Source: Periplaneta americana
Lineage: Eukaryota > Arthropoda > Insecta > Blattodea > Blattidae
Length of the DNA: 64,000 bases
Direction: 5' to 3'
Assembly: GCF_040183065.1 (NCBI RefSeq)
Contig: NC_091119.1
Coordinates: 206,605,298 to 206,669,297 of the forward strand
Shown piece by piece: positions 11,800 to 23,362 of the stretch. Within the stretch, counting starts at the first letter, position 1, and every line of letters begins with the position of its first letter. Below the pieces are notes generated by a model. That model ran no database searches, was not told where the DNA came from, and was given only the letters and a program-made list of their open reading frames with translations. The position numbers and the translations under genes are program-made.

Positions 11800-12681
11800 A
11801 GAACCGCTGTATGTATGTATGTTCCCAATACAAATCTACACGCTTTGGCCGATATATGCCAAAGTTTGCACGTATAACCTTCATAACCAGGAGAAGAACA
11901 CAGGCTATACTAAAATTGTTAAAATGGACGTTAAATTAATTAAAAATGTAAAAAATAAAAATAAATACGATCAAACATTCATGTATAACACTAAAATGCA
12001 ATCTTCTATAGTCAATTGTTTTTTATTATTGTCTGTTGTATTCAATATCGACTTTCACGAGGCCGTGGAAATTATAACACGATATTAAATAACATTGTTG
12101 ATACGCATCACGAAGGCTAAAACTAGACAATTCGTGCAATAAGTAGGTATCTTTACGCAGTTGTAGGTAGTGAGCGGACTGTGTTTTATCAAACTGAATT
12201 CCTGAATTCTTTGAAACCACAAGGATTGCTACTATATAATTTAATACTTAACATTGAATCACCTATAGTACTACTGCAAAACATTGGCCCGCCAAAATTA
12301 TGCAATGGAACAAGAATTGGCGTGAAAAAACTCATTCCAACGTAAGAAATGACAATATTAACTGGCAAGACGAACGGAGAAGATGTTTTTATCCCACGCA
12401 TTCCTATGATACCTGCTAATATGTCTTTCCATTTTAAATAACAGCAATTTCAGTGCGACTAGCATTTGTAATGGCCATATTAAAATTAAGCTCAAGGACA
12501 GTTGCTCAAAGTTGCGGACATTAACTTAAAAACTCCGTGTTTTCTCATTCTCAACAATACTTTATGCAAAGAAGTCGGGAAAAAAAAGATTTTACACACA
12601 TAAAACGCAATTCGATGATTGATTAATTAAAAAAAATAAGCAAAAAGGACAACCCGGACAACGCCGGGTGCTTTCAGCTAG
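11800..12681 (+). mobile_element. Non-autonomous Helitron (3' end clear, 5' end uncertain)
   Basis: It ends with the hairpin CCCGG-ACAACG-CCGGG, a short spacer and CTAG followed by T, the canonical Helitron 3' terminus. The 5' boundary is only approximate. No Rep/helicase gene is present. Confidence 0.6.
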
Positions 12682-12763
12682 TTAATTATATAATTTTCTC
12701 CATATTTTGCACAATCTAAATGATTGCCTATAATTATGTAGATAGGAAAACAATATTCTACGC

Positions 12764-12765
<2 letters not shown>

Positions 12766-12800
<35 letters not shown>

Positions 12801-13860
12801 ATTATTTTAACTGGCAGAGTTAAGGCTGTAAGGCCTTCTCTTCCACTCAACCAGCAAAACGTATATATACATATGCATGAACTTACAAAGAATTCAGCAA
12901 TTTGATTTAGATGAGAGTTACATGTATACAAGAGTCATTTACGAATTAAACAACAAAATACTATGAACTATTACTTAAACACTGAAATAAACTGTGTAGC
13001 AGAATTAAACTCAAATACATAGAATGTTAATATAATTCAAATAATATTAGATAATAGAAAAAGATTATTATGAGACAATTTTGAAAATACAGCACAATCA
13101 GGATGATGTCTAAAGAAAAAAGTAACAGTGTAGTCAGTGATAGTTTAAATCAGTATGATTGGAGTGAAATGCTAATAAGGTTATCTTTTAAGCTGTTCTT
13201 AAAGGTGTTTGTTGTCTTGCAGCCCCTAATACTTTGTAACAAGGAATTCCATAGACGCGAGGTGGATACTGTAAAAGATGATGAATAATAAGATGTTCTA
13301 TGAAGAGGTATACTTAGCGTGCCACAGATAAGTGATCTGGTATTTACGTCGTGGTTGGAGTATAGATAAGAGAAACGAGACGAAAGGTAATTTGGTGTTG
13401 AGGTGTGCAGAATTCGAAAGAGTAAAGACAAAGAGTGTAAAGTTCTGCGTTCTTTATGACGGAGCCACGAGAGACTTGCGAAGGACGGTGATATGTGATC
13501 ATATCGTCGGATGTTGCACACGTATCTGACCCACATATTCTGAGCTCGCTGTAACTTGACTGACAGTTCAGAACTTAGGTCGCTTAACAAAACGTCACAA
13601 TAATCGAAGTGCGGCATTACTAGGGTTTGTACTAGGGTAAGTTTTAGTTGCTGGGGCAAGAAGCTTCTCAAGCGACTCAAACAGTGAATGGAGAAACAGA
13701 TTTATTTTTATCGTTTCTTTAACTTGAAAATTCCAATTTAAATTTTTATCAAAAAGAAGCCAAGATTTTTTACGACAGATGAATAAGGGATTAGCGTAAT
13801 GATGAAACCCTGAGTGTACTTCATTGTAACCATGTTCTTTTATAGTTTATTATTTAACGA
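12766..13860 (-). mobile_element. LINE, C-terminal RT region with TTA tail
   Basis: The minus-strand ORF 13150-13680 reads LTLVQTLVMPHFDYCDVL, SFASLSWLRHKERRTLHSL and STSRLWNSL, typical of the C-terminal part of a CR1/jockey-like ORF2. Upstream codons add SWLLFDKNLNWNFQVKET. On the minus strand the 3' UTR ends in GGCCTTACAGCCTTAACTC and a TTA repeat (12766-12800). It is 5' truncated. Confidence 0.75.
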
Positions 13861-13936
13861 CAGTATCACATGTTTGTTATTATTCGGTTCAGAAACTTTG
13901 TCATCGAGTCTGTTTTCACAAAAAAAAAATTGAACT

Positions 13937-14417
13937 TAGAATTTATAAAACAGTTATAATACCGGTTGTTCTGTATGGTTGTGAAACTTGGACTCTCACT
14001 TTGAGAGAGGAACAGAGATTAAGGCTGTTCGAGAATAAGGTGTTTACAAGAATATCTGGGGCTAAGAGATTTGAAGTTACAGGAGAATGGAGAAAGTTAC
14101 ACAACACAGAACTGCACGCATTTTATTCTTTACCTGATATAATTAGGAACATTAAATCCAGACGTTTGAGATGGAAGAGCATGTAGCACGTATGGGTGAA
14201 TCCAGAAATGCATATTGAGTGTTAGTTGGGGGACCTGATGAAAAAAAGACCTTTGGGCAAACCGACACGTAGATGGGAGTATAATATTAAAATGGATTTG
14301 AGGGAGATGGTGTATAATTGTAGGGTCTGGATTAATCTTGTCAGGATATGGATCGATGGCGGGCTTATGTGAGGGCGGCAATGAACCTCCGAGTTCTTTA
14401 AAAGCCAGTAAGTAAGT
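13937..14417 (+). mobile_element. LINE 3' fragment (NLRVP family)
   Basis: It encodes, with frameshifts, [20 protein letters not shown], then [15 protein letters not shown], and ends in a diverged NLRV segment and AGCCAGTAAGTAAGTA. It belongs to the same family as 36716-38702 and is 5' truncated. Confidence 0.85.
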
Positions 14418-15500
14418 ATCAACTACTTGATTATTTAACTTCGATCGGATTGGTTATAGCAAGGTGTTATTGGCGAGATGATACTGAGGATTCGCCATAG
14501 ATTACCTGACATTTGCCTTCGATACTCTATGGCGAGTTTACTCTGATGCCATTCGCACAGAGCAAGAGCTCGGATCCCTTCTCTTGCGAGGACTGCGGCG
14601 GCCCTCTCTCCACTGGCTGCCCTGACTTATAGCATACCTGCCCTACTGATTTTCTTTTATGTTTAATGCCCTCCTTATGTGTTAGCTATTAGGTTGTCCA
14701 TTTTTTACTTTCCCCTACAAATTCTTTATGTTCCTTCATATGGAATAGCGAAAATAGGAGTGAGACAAGTGGCGAACAGGCTTGGAGCTCACACAGACTT
14801 TTCGTCTGAGCTCCAAATTGCCTTGCAAGGATGCGTTTACGCGTATATTTTAAATATTCCTCCATCATTCCCAAATTAATTCATTTATTCATGTTGCGAA
14901 ACGTTGATGTGTCTACATCCTGGTACGGAGCTAAAAATAAAAAAATTCTCACCGCATGTTGGGACTCTTAAGACACTTTGCTAGGGACTGTGTACATTAG
15001 GGAAAAAATAATACGCAGTATAAAATTATTCGTGGAGGAAGGCCATGCATAATGCTATTATTTCCTTGTTGCTAAGTTACCAGTCTCTAAATTTACATAG
15101 CAGGGCACGGATAATTATATAATTACAGTTTTTTTTTCTATTAACATTAAGATGCGACATTTGTGATATGTTGGAGTTTCATGCCAATTAGAGTCTAAAA
15201 ACGTAAACTTTAATGTCCATATATTTACATATTTTGCTCCTAAGTACATATTCTCACATATTTTACTCTTAAGTGCGTAGTTTTACATATTTATTAACAT
15301 TTCCATGCTTACTTTCAATTTTATTCAAATTCATAAAGTATCCTGGAAGTGTATGCCCTTGCGTGACACGGTCAAAAAGGTTTCCTGTCTTGAATCTCAC
15401 TCCCCGTCCGTCGGTAACGTGATGTTCATCTTGCTACTGCGTGTCCGTCGGTCGCGTAATGCGCAATTTGTCACCGCGCGCACTGTGCAATTTTCTCTAT
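14418..15500. other. Intergenic, nothing recognised
   Basis: No gene or terminal repeat was identified. 15200-15300 holds AT-rich pieces (ACATATTTTGCTCCTAAGTA) that also occur, diverged, near 30480-30530. Confidence 0.4.
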
Positions 15501-15502
15501 GC

Positions 15503-16105
15503 TCGACCATGCCGAAATGTAGTAATTATACTCATCGCAGAAATCCTTTAATGCATATCATTAAAGTACACCTACTCGTTAAAGTTCAGGTTTTCGATTA
15601 TTCACGGATATGCAATCGAAAGACAACTAGCGAAACGTCACGCAGGCTGGAAATCCAATATTGTCGCAGAAGGTTATGTTCTGTTACTATAATAATTAAC
15701 GTTAATTGTAAATAATATTCAAACAAATTCAATTTGTCATCTCGTTTTTCAATGTCGAATTCAATTTCAAGATTATATCAAGTTTAACGTTTATCTTACT
15801 CTCGAATTTATATCAAGGTCGTCGACATTCGTTGCCCGGAAAAAATCAATACTTTCGCGTCTGCGCACATCTCACAATTTACGAGATTGCACAAGGTCAA
15901 TTCGCTCCCCAGTCACATAAGAATAACATGAATACTTATGAATAATTTCATGTTAGAAATATGGTCGAGCATAAAATGTCGTATGAAACTTGCCTATATT
16001 GGTAATTAAGACGCCCGTATGAAAATTATGAAACTCGCTTGCGCTCGTTTCATAAACATCCTCGCGTCTTAATTACTATCATTATAGGCTCGTTGCATAA
16101 TGTAG
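15503..16105. repeat. Dispersed repeat with internal palindromes, copy 1
   Basis: It matches 34729-35352 over its length. GCTCGACCATG near the start is inverted at ATGGTCGAGC near 15962. A second palindrome (TGGTAATTAAGACGC / GCGTCTTAATTACTA) lies at 16000-16090. There is no ORF of note. It is an unclassified non-autonomous element. Confidence 0.7.
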
Positions 16106-16117
16106 TATAATCTGGTT

Positions 16118-16560
16118 GGACAAAATTAATAACTTCTTTCCCATTGAACAGATTTTCATGAAATTTTATCCAGAACTTCATTGTAACGTATTTCGTTTCA
16201 GGACAAACTCTGATTACGTTTGTATAAGTTAAACTACCCCTTTATAGGGAATAAGTTTACAAAAAATTATTTTCTTTTCTATCTAACATATTTTATAAAA
16301 CTTTATGCAGAACTTTAAGGCAGCATATTTTGTGTACAAACTTTTATTACATTTGCGTAAAGAGAACTACCCCTTTGTAGAGTATGAATTTAAACAAAAT
16401 TAATAACATTTCTCCTATCTAATATATTTTCATGAAACGTTATGAAGAACTTATATGTAGCGTATTCGATTTGTTTAACAACACTCTGAGTACATACATT
16501 TATGCAAGAAAAATTCTCTCTTTGTAGGGGTTCAATTAAACAAAATTAGTAACTATCAAT
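16118..16560. repeat. Degenerate tandem repeat, period 135-146 bp, about 3 copies
   Basis: ACAAAATTAATAAC-like starts occur at 16120, 16259, 16394 and 16540. They are followed by TTCATGAAA and CTACCCCTTT phrases at matching spacings. Confidence 0.65.
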
Positions 16561-16669
16561 ACAAATGAATATATAAAAAAAGTTGTTATAAAATATGTAG
16601 GCCTACCTTATCCTGCTTAATTAATGGTATATGTTATGAATTGTTGAAATATATCCACATTTATGTCAA

Positions 16670-17014
16670 ATCTTACTTACATGCTTACCTACTGGCTTTC
16701 AAGGAACCCGGAGGTTCATTGCCGTCCTCACATAAGCCCACCGAGCAAGATTAATCCAGTCTCTATCATCATATCCCACCTCCCTCAAATCCATTTTAAT
16801 ATTGTCTTCCCATCTTGGCCTCCCCAATGGTCTTTTTTCCTCCGGCCTCCCAACTAACACTCTATATGCATTTCTGGATTCGCCCATACGTACTACATGC
16901 CCTGCCCATCTCAAACGTCTGGATTTAATGTTCCTAATTATGTCATGTGAAGGATACAATGTGTGCAGTTCTGTGTTGTGTAACTTTCTCCATTCTCCTG
17001 TAACTTCATCCGTC
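16670..17014 (-). mobile_element. LINE (NLRVP family), 3' part, split by Harbinger
   Basis: The minus strand encodes [16 protein letters not shown] through [20 protein letters not shown] to NLRVP. The 5' continuation (LRKIFGSK) resumes at 23363 on the far side of the Harbinger insertion, with TTA duplicated at the break. Confidence 0.85.
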
Positions 17015-17175
17015 TTAGGCCCGTATTCACCAACGTCAGTCATATTTGCTATTATCTCAGATTTCTAAAACTCTGGTAACACCATTATCTCAGATAACGC
17101 TCAGTTCTGTATTCACCGCATAATTTATTATCCTGGTTTTCAAAAACGGAGTTTTCGTTTCACAATTCTCAAAAG

Positions 17176-18324
<1,149 letters not shown>

Positions 18325-18485
18325 ATATTGCATTTGATCGTTAATTGTTTCATAATGAAGCACGGAAAGCATAAAGGGAAACAAGTGACTATCGCCATGG
18401 AAACTATAAATTCATTATGAAAATAAGCAAGTTTACGAGTGTATATAGGTTAGGTGTCCGAAAATAGTTTATCTACCCGTAAGTT

Positions 18486-19403
18486 ATGGCTAGTGTTGAT
18501 CAGAAACGTAGAAAGAAACCTAATATGACATGTCAAGAGAAGGAATTGCTATTGGATTTGGTGGCAGAAAATATAAATGTGACAGAAAATAAAAATACAG
18601 ATGGTGTAACAACTCAAATGAAAAATGAACAGTGGCAAACAATTTCAATTAGTTTTAATTCTCGAGGAAACGGGCCTGTTCGGGATGCTACAAACTTGAG
18701 AAATGTTTGGGAAAATTTAAAGAAAGCTTCTAGAAAGGCATCGGCGGAAATCAAGGTGGAAGCATTGAAAACAGGTGGGGGCACTATTAAAGGTTATTAC
18801 AATTGATCCTATCCTTGACAGGGTAATAGAACTTATTCGGCCCCATATGACGGTCACAGTGAACCGTTAGATATTGTAGTTGTTAATAATGGTGATACAA
18901 TTGTGCTGCCAGAAGGATCTGCGGAAATAAGTAGTAATTTTAAGATTCATCCACACAATTCGATTGGGGTCAATATACACTAAATATGCTTAAGTCTGCC
19001 AAGCATCCAGCACTACAATCGACTGTGACTGTAAGCTGCAGTGGAGCCGCCGGCAGCGCTAATGTTCAAGCCATAAAAAAAAACTGCTCCACTGAAGCTA
19101 CAAGTGAAGTTGCCTGTGACGACTCGACCAACGTGTGTTACAGCTCCTTCAACTTCTTAAAAAAATGTCCCCCCAAGCTCGACTACACGCAAAAGACCGA
19201 TGCTTAGCAAAAATCCAGAAGTTGAAGGCTGAGCAATAATGAAGAGCATTGAACAAGCAACACAAGAACACTTGTGGAACAAGGAGCTTCGACTAGAGCA
19301 GGAAAAATTAAAACTCGAAATTGAAAGAGTAAAACTTGAAAGAGAAAATGAACTACTCAAATACGAGAAAATGAAAACTGAAATATTATTAAACAACAAT
19401 TAA
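18486..19403 (+). pseudogene. Myb/SANT-like accessory protein of Harbinger, frameshifted
   Basis: The open start (18486-18806) reads RKKPNMTCQEKELLLDLVAE, NEQWQTISISFNS and NLRNVWENLKKASRKA, a Myb/SANT-like DNA-binding domain. The fragments GTIKGYYN, DPILDRVIELI and SEPLDIVVVNNGDTIVLP follow in shifted frames. The end is a coiled coil (LRLEQEKLKLEIERVKLE) with stop at 19401-19403. Such proteins help the Harbinger nuclease reach the nucleus and bind transposon ends. At least two frameshifts disable it. It converges with the nuclease gene, the usual Harbinger layout. Confidence 0.8.
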
Positions 19404-20657
19404 AATTGTTACAACGCATTATGCTGATAATTATTAATTCAATTTCACTGTTTTCATTATATCAAAAAATAATTTAGCCGTGTCTGTGCATTAAAAGATA
19501 TGAATAAGTAATATGTAAATAGTACATTTGTTTACAGAATTGAACCATCAAAAAAGCCAATTATTTCTTATGTTTTGTAATATAACAACAATGTGTAAGA
19601 AAAAATAGACAACATTTATGCAAGACCTTTTAATAATGTGAAATGCTGTGCTGCTACTGAAGTAGGAGTCTTCTGAAGTAGGTACCAATTATTGTTCGTC
19701 TCACTAGATTGTCGCTGCGAGATATAGTCGTCCATCAATGTGCCCTTCTCCTAAGAGTTCAGACCATGGTGCAGGTAACTGTAGATCTGGATCGTCCTGA
19801 GGTAATTCTTCTCCAGCTCGACGAAGAATATTATGCTGCACCGCTGTAGCAGTTATCACGGCAAACGTGTGATCTAATGTCACATTCATCCCCAAAGCAA
19901 GAACCGGAAATTTTCGTTTCCATAAGCCAAACGTTCTGTCTATTACATTTCTTGATCTGCTTTGCGATTCATTATAGAGATTCTCTGCCGGTTTATAAAC
20001 TATATCCAGAGGAGGCATTAGGTAAGATCTGCAGGGGTAACCTGCATCTACTAGTAACACTGAATCCCCATAGATCCCCTGTTCGAACCTGGCTCGTTGT
20101 ACAAAATTATAGAAAATGGTACTGTCGTGACTACTGCCTGGACATCTAGCCACTATGTCGCTAAATTCCATATTAGCATTACATATTGCTTACACATTTA
20201 GCAAAAAGTAAGTCTTCCTGTTTCGGAAGAGTTCCGCATTATTACCTCCAGGGGATCGTATCCTAATATGGGTACAGTCCATTGCTCCTATTACTTTTGG
20301 AAATCTGGCTATGCTGTAAAAACACATCTGCGTTTGAAGTACAGACTGAGGTGTTTGCGGAAGATTAATATATTGGCATCGTGAAGCAGCTATGGCACTG
20401 CTGGCTCTATGTACAATTCGGGAAGTTGTAGACTGACTCACACCAGCCCCAGCGTAATCTGCAGCGCTGAACTGGTCACCACCAGTAGCGTAAAATCTTA
20501 GTGCTAGTAGCAGCTGATTTATGGGCGATACCGCGTTATTCCTAAAATGGGAGAAAAGTAACTTCAATGTAATTTTAATTTTCTTAATTTTATGAAGAAA
20601 TGTAACGATACATAGCCAACCACGATGCCTGTCAATACGATCGTTAGTATGCATGTA

Positions 20658-20880
20658 CAGTGAATCAATTTAATATTGGGCCAGTGTCGCACTACCACTT
20701 TGTACGTCTTTATTTGACATTTGAAGAAAACATATACAAGAAATTGAAGCTCAGAACATTATTCCAATTTAGACAACACAAACTCACTTCGTAAAGAAGA
20801 CGAATTGTTACTTGAAGAAATAAAACGACTCTCTCAAAAAATGACCTAATATATATGCACACAATTTAATATTGGGCCAG
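20658..20880. other. Left IR/DR end of Tc1-like element
   Basis: Outer direct repeat 20666-20684 and inner direct repeat 20862-20880 share CAATTTAATATTGGGCCAG exactly. In related elements these bind the transposase. Confidence 0.8.
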
Positions 20881-21069
20881 AGAAATTAAACGTTTCCTCT
20901 ACTGCACAAAAATCTGATCCCTGGTATTTAGTTTGGTTCCCTTTCTGTCTAATGACGGCCCTCAACCGTTGCGGCAATTCTCAATTATTTTCTTGGTATA
21001 ATTTGAGTCAATAAGTGCCCATTCTTCCTGCAGTCTCTTTTTCAGCTAACATTTTGACTTTATTGCTGT

Positions 21070-22010
21070 TTATCGCAGTCCCCTTTTCAGTTCTTGCCAA
21101 CAATTTTCGATTGGGTTTAAGTCTGAACTTTGGAGAGGTGTGTCTATTACTTTCAGGCAGTTATATAACAACCACATCCTGTTCTTTCCAGCTTTATGTT
21201 TTGGGTCGTTGTTCTGGTATAACTTAAAAGTGTCTCTAATACTCAACTTTTCAGCACTGTTATGAAGATTGCTCTTCAGAAGATTCAGATAGTCATTTTG
21301 ATTCATTTTAACCTCGATGAAGGCCATCTCCCCCACCCCAGCTGAAGATATGCACCTCAGATCATCACATGTTTAACTGTAGGCTGTAAGTTCTTAGTTT
21401 TTAGTTCGTCATTTAATCTGCGCCATACAGTTATTCTATTATCAGAACCAAAAACATTTACCTTACTTTCATCCGCAAAAAGCACATCTTTCCACCAGTT
21501 TTTATCCTTATTAACATATTCTTTTGCGAATTGAACTATTGAACTCTCTTCCTTCTATTCACTTCACTTATGTATGGCTTTCTTCTGGCAGCTCTGCCAT
21601 TGTACCCTGCTTTCCTAATTACACAACACACTATTTCTGGATTTACTTTCTTATTAAACTTGTCCAACAATTCGGAAGCAAGTTTTGGTTCACTTATTCT
21701 TGGGTTAGTTTTAACCATTCTTAGTATGAACCGTTCTTCACGATTAGTTAATTTCTTTAGTTGACCTGTTTGTGGTACTTTCTATTCTATCTACTTTTTG
21801 GTATAGTCTTAAAATATTTCCAACATTACTCTTGGGCAAATTTAGCGAATTGCCTATTTGTCTTCGACTTTTACTTCTTGCACCATGGTATATAATCATT
21901 TGTCGCTGCTCAAATGTAATGTTGAGTCCTCTTCGCCCCATGCCACTCTTGTTAACTTCTGTATGTCCACACAGCACAGAGATCACATCTGAGAGTACAT
22001 CTGACTCCAC
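21070..22010 (-). pseudogene. Tc1-like transposase, frameshifted and catalytically altered
   Basis: The N-terminus (to 21744) carries a paired-type helix-turn-helix: LNITFEQRQMIIYHGARSKS, IGNSLNLPKSNVGNIL. A middle part (21536-21718) reads NPRISEPKLASELLDKF and PYISEVNRRKR. The C-terminus (21070-21336) reads YQNNDPKHKAGKNRMW and SSDLNPIENCW. Spacing fits DD34E, but the second catalytic Asp (QDND in the family) is Asn here (QNND, AAC for GAC). The parts lie in different frames. Confidence 0.85.
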
Positions 22011-22053
22011 CTGAGACTGAACTGAATACCTTGATTGGACAATAACACTGAAT

Positions 22054-22296
22054 GGCCCAATATTAAATTGACGTACTGTTACGGTATTTCGAGGAATTAA
22101 TGCAAATAATGCCTCCTTATGATTGAAATATTTTTACCATGTCATAGTGACTATAGTACAATAATGCAGTTTTATTACTTTTAATTGTACAATATATTTA
22201 TATCCATGTATTTTACAATACATTTATTTTAATGCAAAATGTGATTCCGCACATACAGTAAGGATAACATTGGCCCAATATTAAATTGATTCACTG
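22054..22296. other. Right IR/DR end of Tc1-like element
   Basis: Inner repeat 22054-22070 and outer repeat 22271-22288 read GGCCCAATATTAAATTG, inverted relative to the left end. Confidence 0.8.
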
Positions 22297-22352
22297 TATA
22301 TGCGTGTGTGTATTAATAGCACTAACTTATAGGTATATAAATTAGGTAACTA

Positions 22353-22927
22353 CAGAGAGAGGAAGCGAAAAGTTACCGCACTATACAGAAGACGTCGGGG
22401 AACAGATTGCCCGCAATCCATTGCTCGACTCACCGGTCAGCTGTAGCAGTGCGGACGGGCCAGGCGTTCAGTTTTATTACGGTAGGCCTAAAATTCCAAA
22501 TGGTGGGACAGCGGGAAGCGTATGGAGTGTTTAGTTGACGAGTGGAGTGTTTATTGAGTGCACGTTATTACGTAGTGTTGCATTACTACACTTGTTATTG
22601 AACATTATTTGTGTTCGCTGTCGGTATAGTGACGTATAGTATTGTACAACGAATATTTCTAGTTGAGACATTTCTCCTAAAAAACAAATCTTATGACTGT
22701 ACTGTTCGCAAATTTCTACATCAGTTTCGTGACGCTGCAATGCTTTCGAGACAATATATAACCAAGTTATTCAGAAAATGGCGAGAAACTAATAATTTAG
22801 GCCTACAGTAATGAAACTGAATGCTCAGCCCGCACGCCCTGCTACAGCTGATCGGTGAGTCGAGCAATGGATTGCTGTTCCCAGACGTCCCCTGTAAAGT
22901 GCGGTAATTTTTTGCTGCCTCTCTCTG
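22353..22927. mobile_element. Mariner-like deletion derivative with about 150-bp inverted repeats
   Basis: CAGAGAGAGG... at the left pairs with the right end for roughly 150 bp (shared TCCATTGCTCGACTCACCG and CAGCTGTAGCAG). TA precedes the left end and occurs one base after the right end. The centre encodes a short N-terminal transposase-like piece (RKFLHQFRDAAMLSRQY, then TKLFRKWRETNN) and nothing more. It is the second insertion in the Harbinger nuclease intron. Confidence 0.7.
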
Positions 22928-23362
22928 GTATAAACAATACGTATTGTAGAGTATATAGCTTACCTATTTGTTGTAAATTCCAGGTTATGTTCTATCATTG
23001 ATAAGACTGATAAAGCTGAAGTTTTAGATAATCTAAAATGTGTTACAAAATCTGAATCATCGTAGTCCTGAAAGTATGTAGCGCGTTCTTTTAGCCACCT
23101 GGACGTCGTCTTTTGTACTCTTGGCCATATTCCTCATCATTGTCATTTTCCCTTTCATCAATTAAATATTCCAGTCGTCTACGCGCCATCTTGTTATTAC
23201 GATTATCTCAGTTTTTCCTATTTTATCGACCAACATTTCTCCGGTAAAATTTCAAACCGAGATAATTTTGTTGGTGAATACAAATGTAGCTAGGTATTAT
23301 CTAAGTTTTTGTAGCTAAAAACTGAGATAAAATTTTTCCGACGTTCGTGAATACGGGCCTTA

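Larger units (their letters stand above)
20658..22296 (-). mobile_element. Tc1-like transposon with IR/DR ends
   Basis: Ends are CAGTGAATCAATTTAATATT and its inverse, flanked by TA (20656-20657, 22297-22298). Length is 1639 bp. Each end holds two copies of CAATTTAATATTGGGCCA in the same orientation, about 200-220 bp apart. This is the IR/DR arrangement of Sleeping Beauty/Minos-type Tc1 elements. It sits in the intron of the Harbinger nuclease gene. Confidence 0.88.
19704..23189 (-). pseudogene. HARBI1-like: HARBI1-type nuclease (DDE_Tnp_4), two exons, disabled
   Basis: Exon 1 runs 23189-22964 (MARRRLEYLIDEREN... to ...LEFTTN) and ends at GTAAGC; exon 2 runs 20541-19704 after CCCATTTTAG. The AG/G junction gives TNRNNAVSPINQLLLALRFY, as in the family. 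Domain landmarks are FSAADYAGAGVSQSTTSRIV, GAMDCTHIRI (first Asp) and GSSHDSTIF (second Asp). Where the family has VIER-TFG, this copy has VIDRTFGLWKRKF, so the catalytic Glu appears replaced by Asp. Two lesions are visible: a 1-nt deletion in exon 1 after RRRP, and a TAA codon at 20187-20189 where CAA is expected. The 2.4-kb intron holds a Tc1-like and a mariner-like insertion. It is the transposase of the 17018-23359 element. Confidence 0.88.

Noticed and set aside
15305-15715. 136-codon ORF
   Set aside because: It overlaps a dispersed repeat whose second copy does not conserve the frame.
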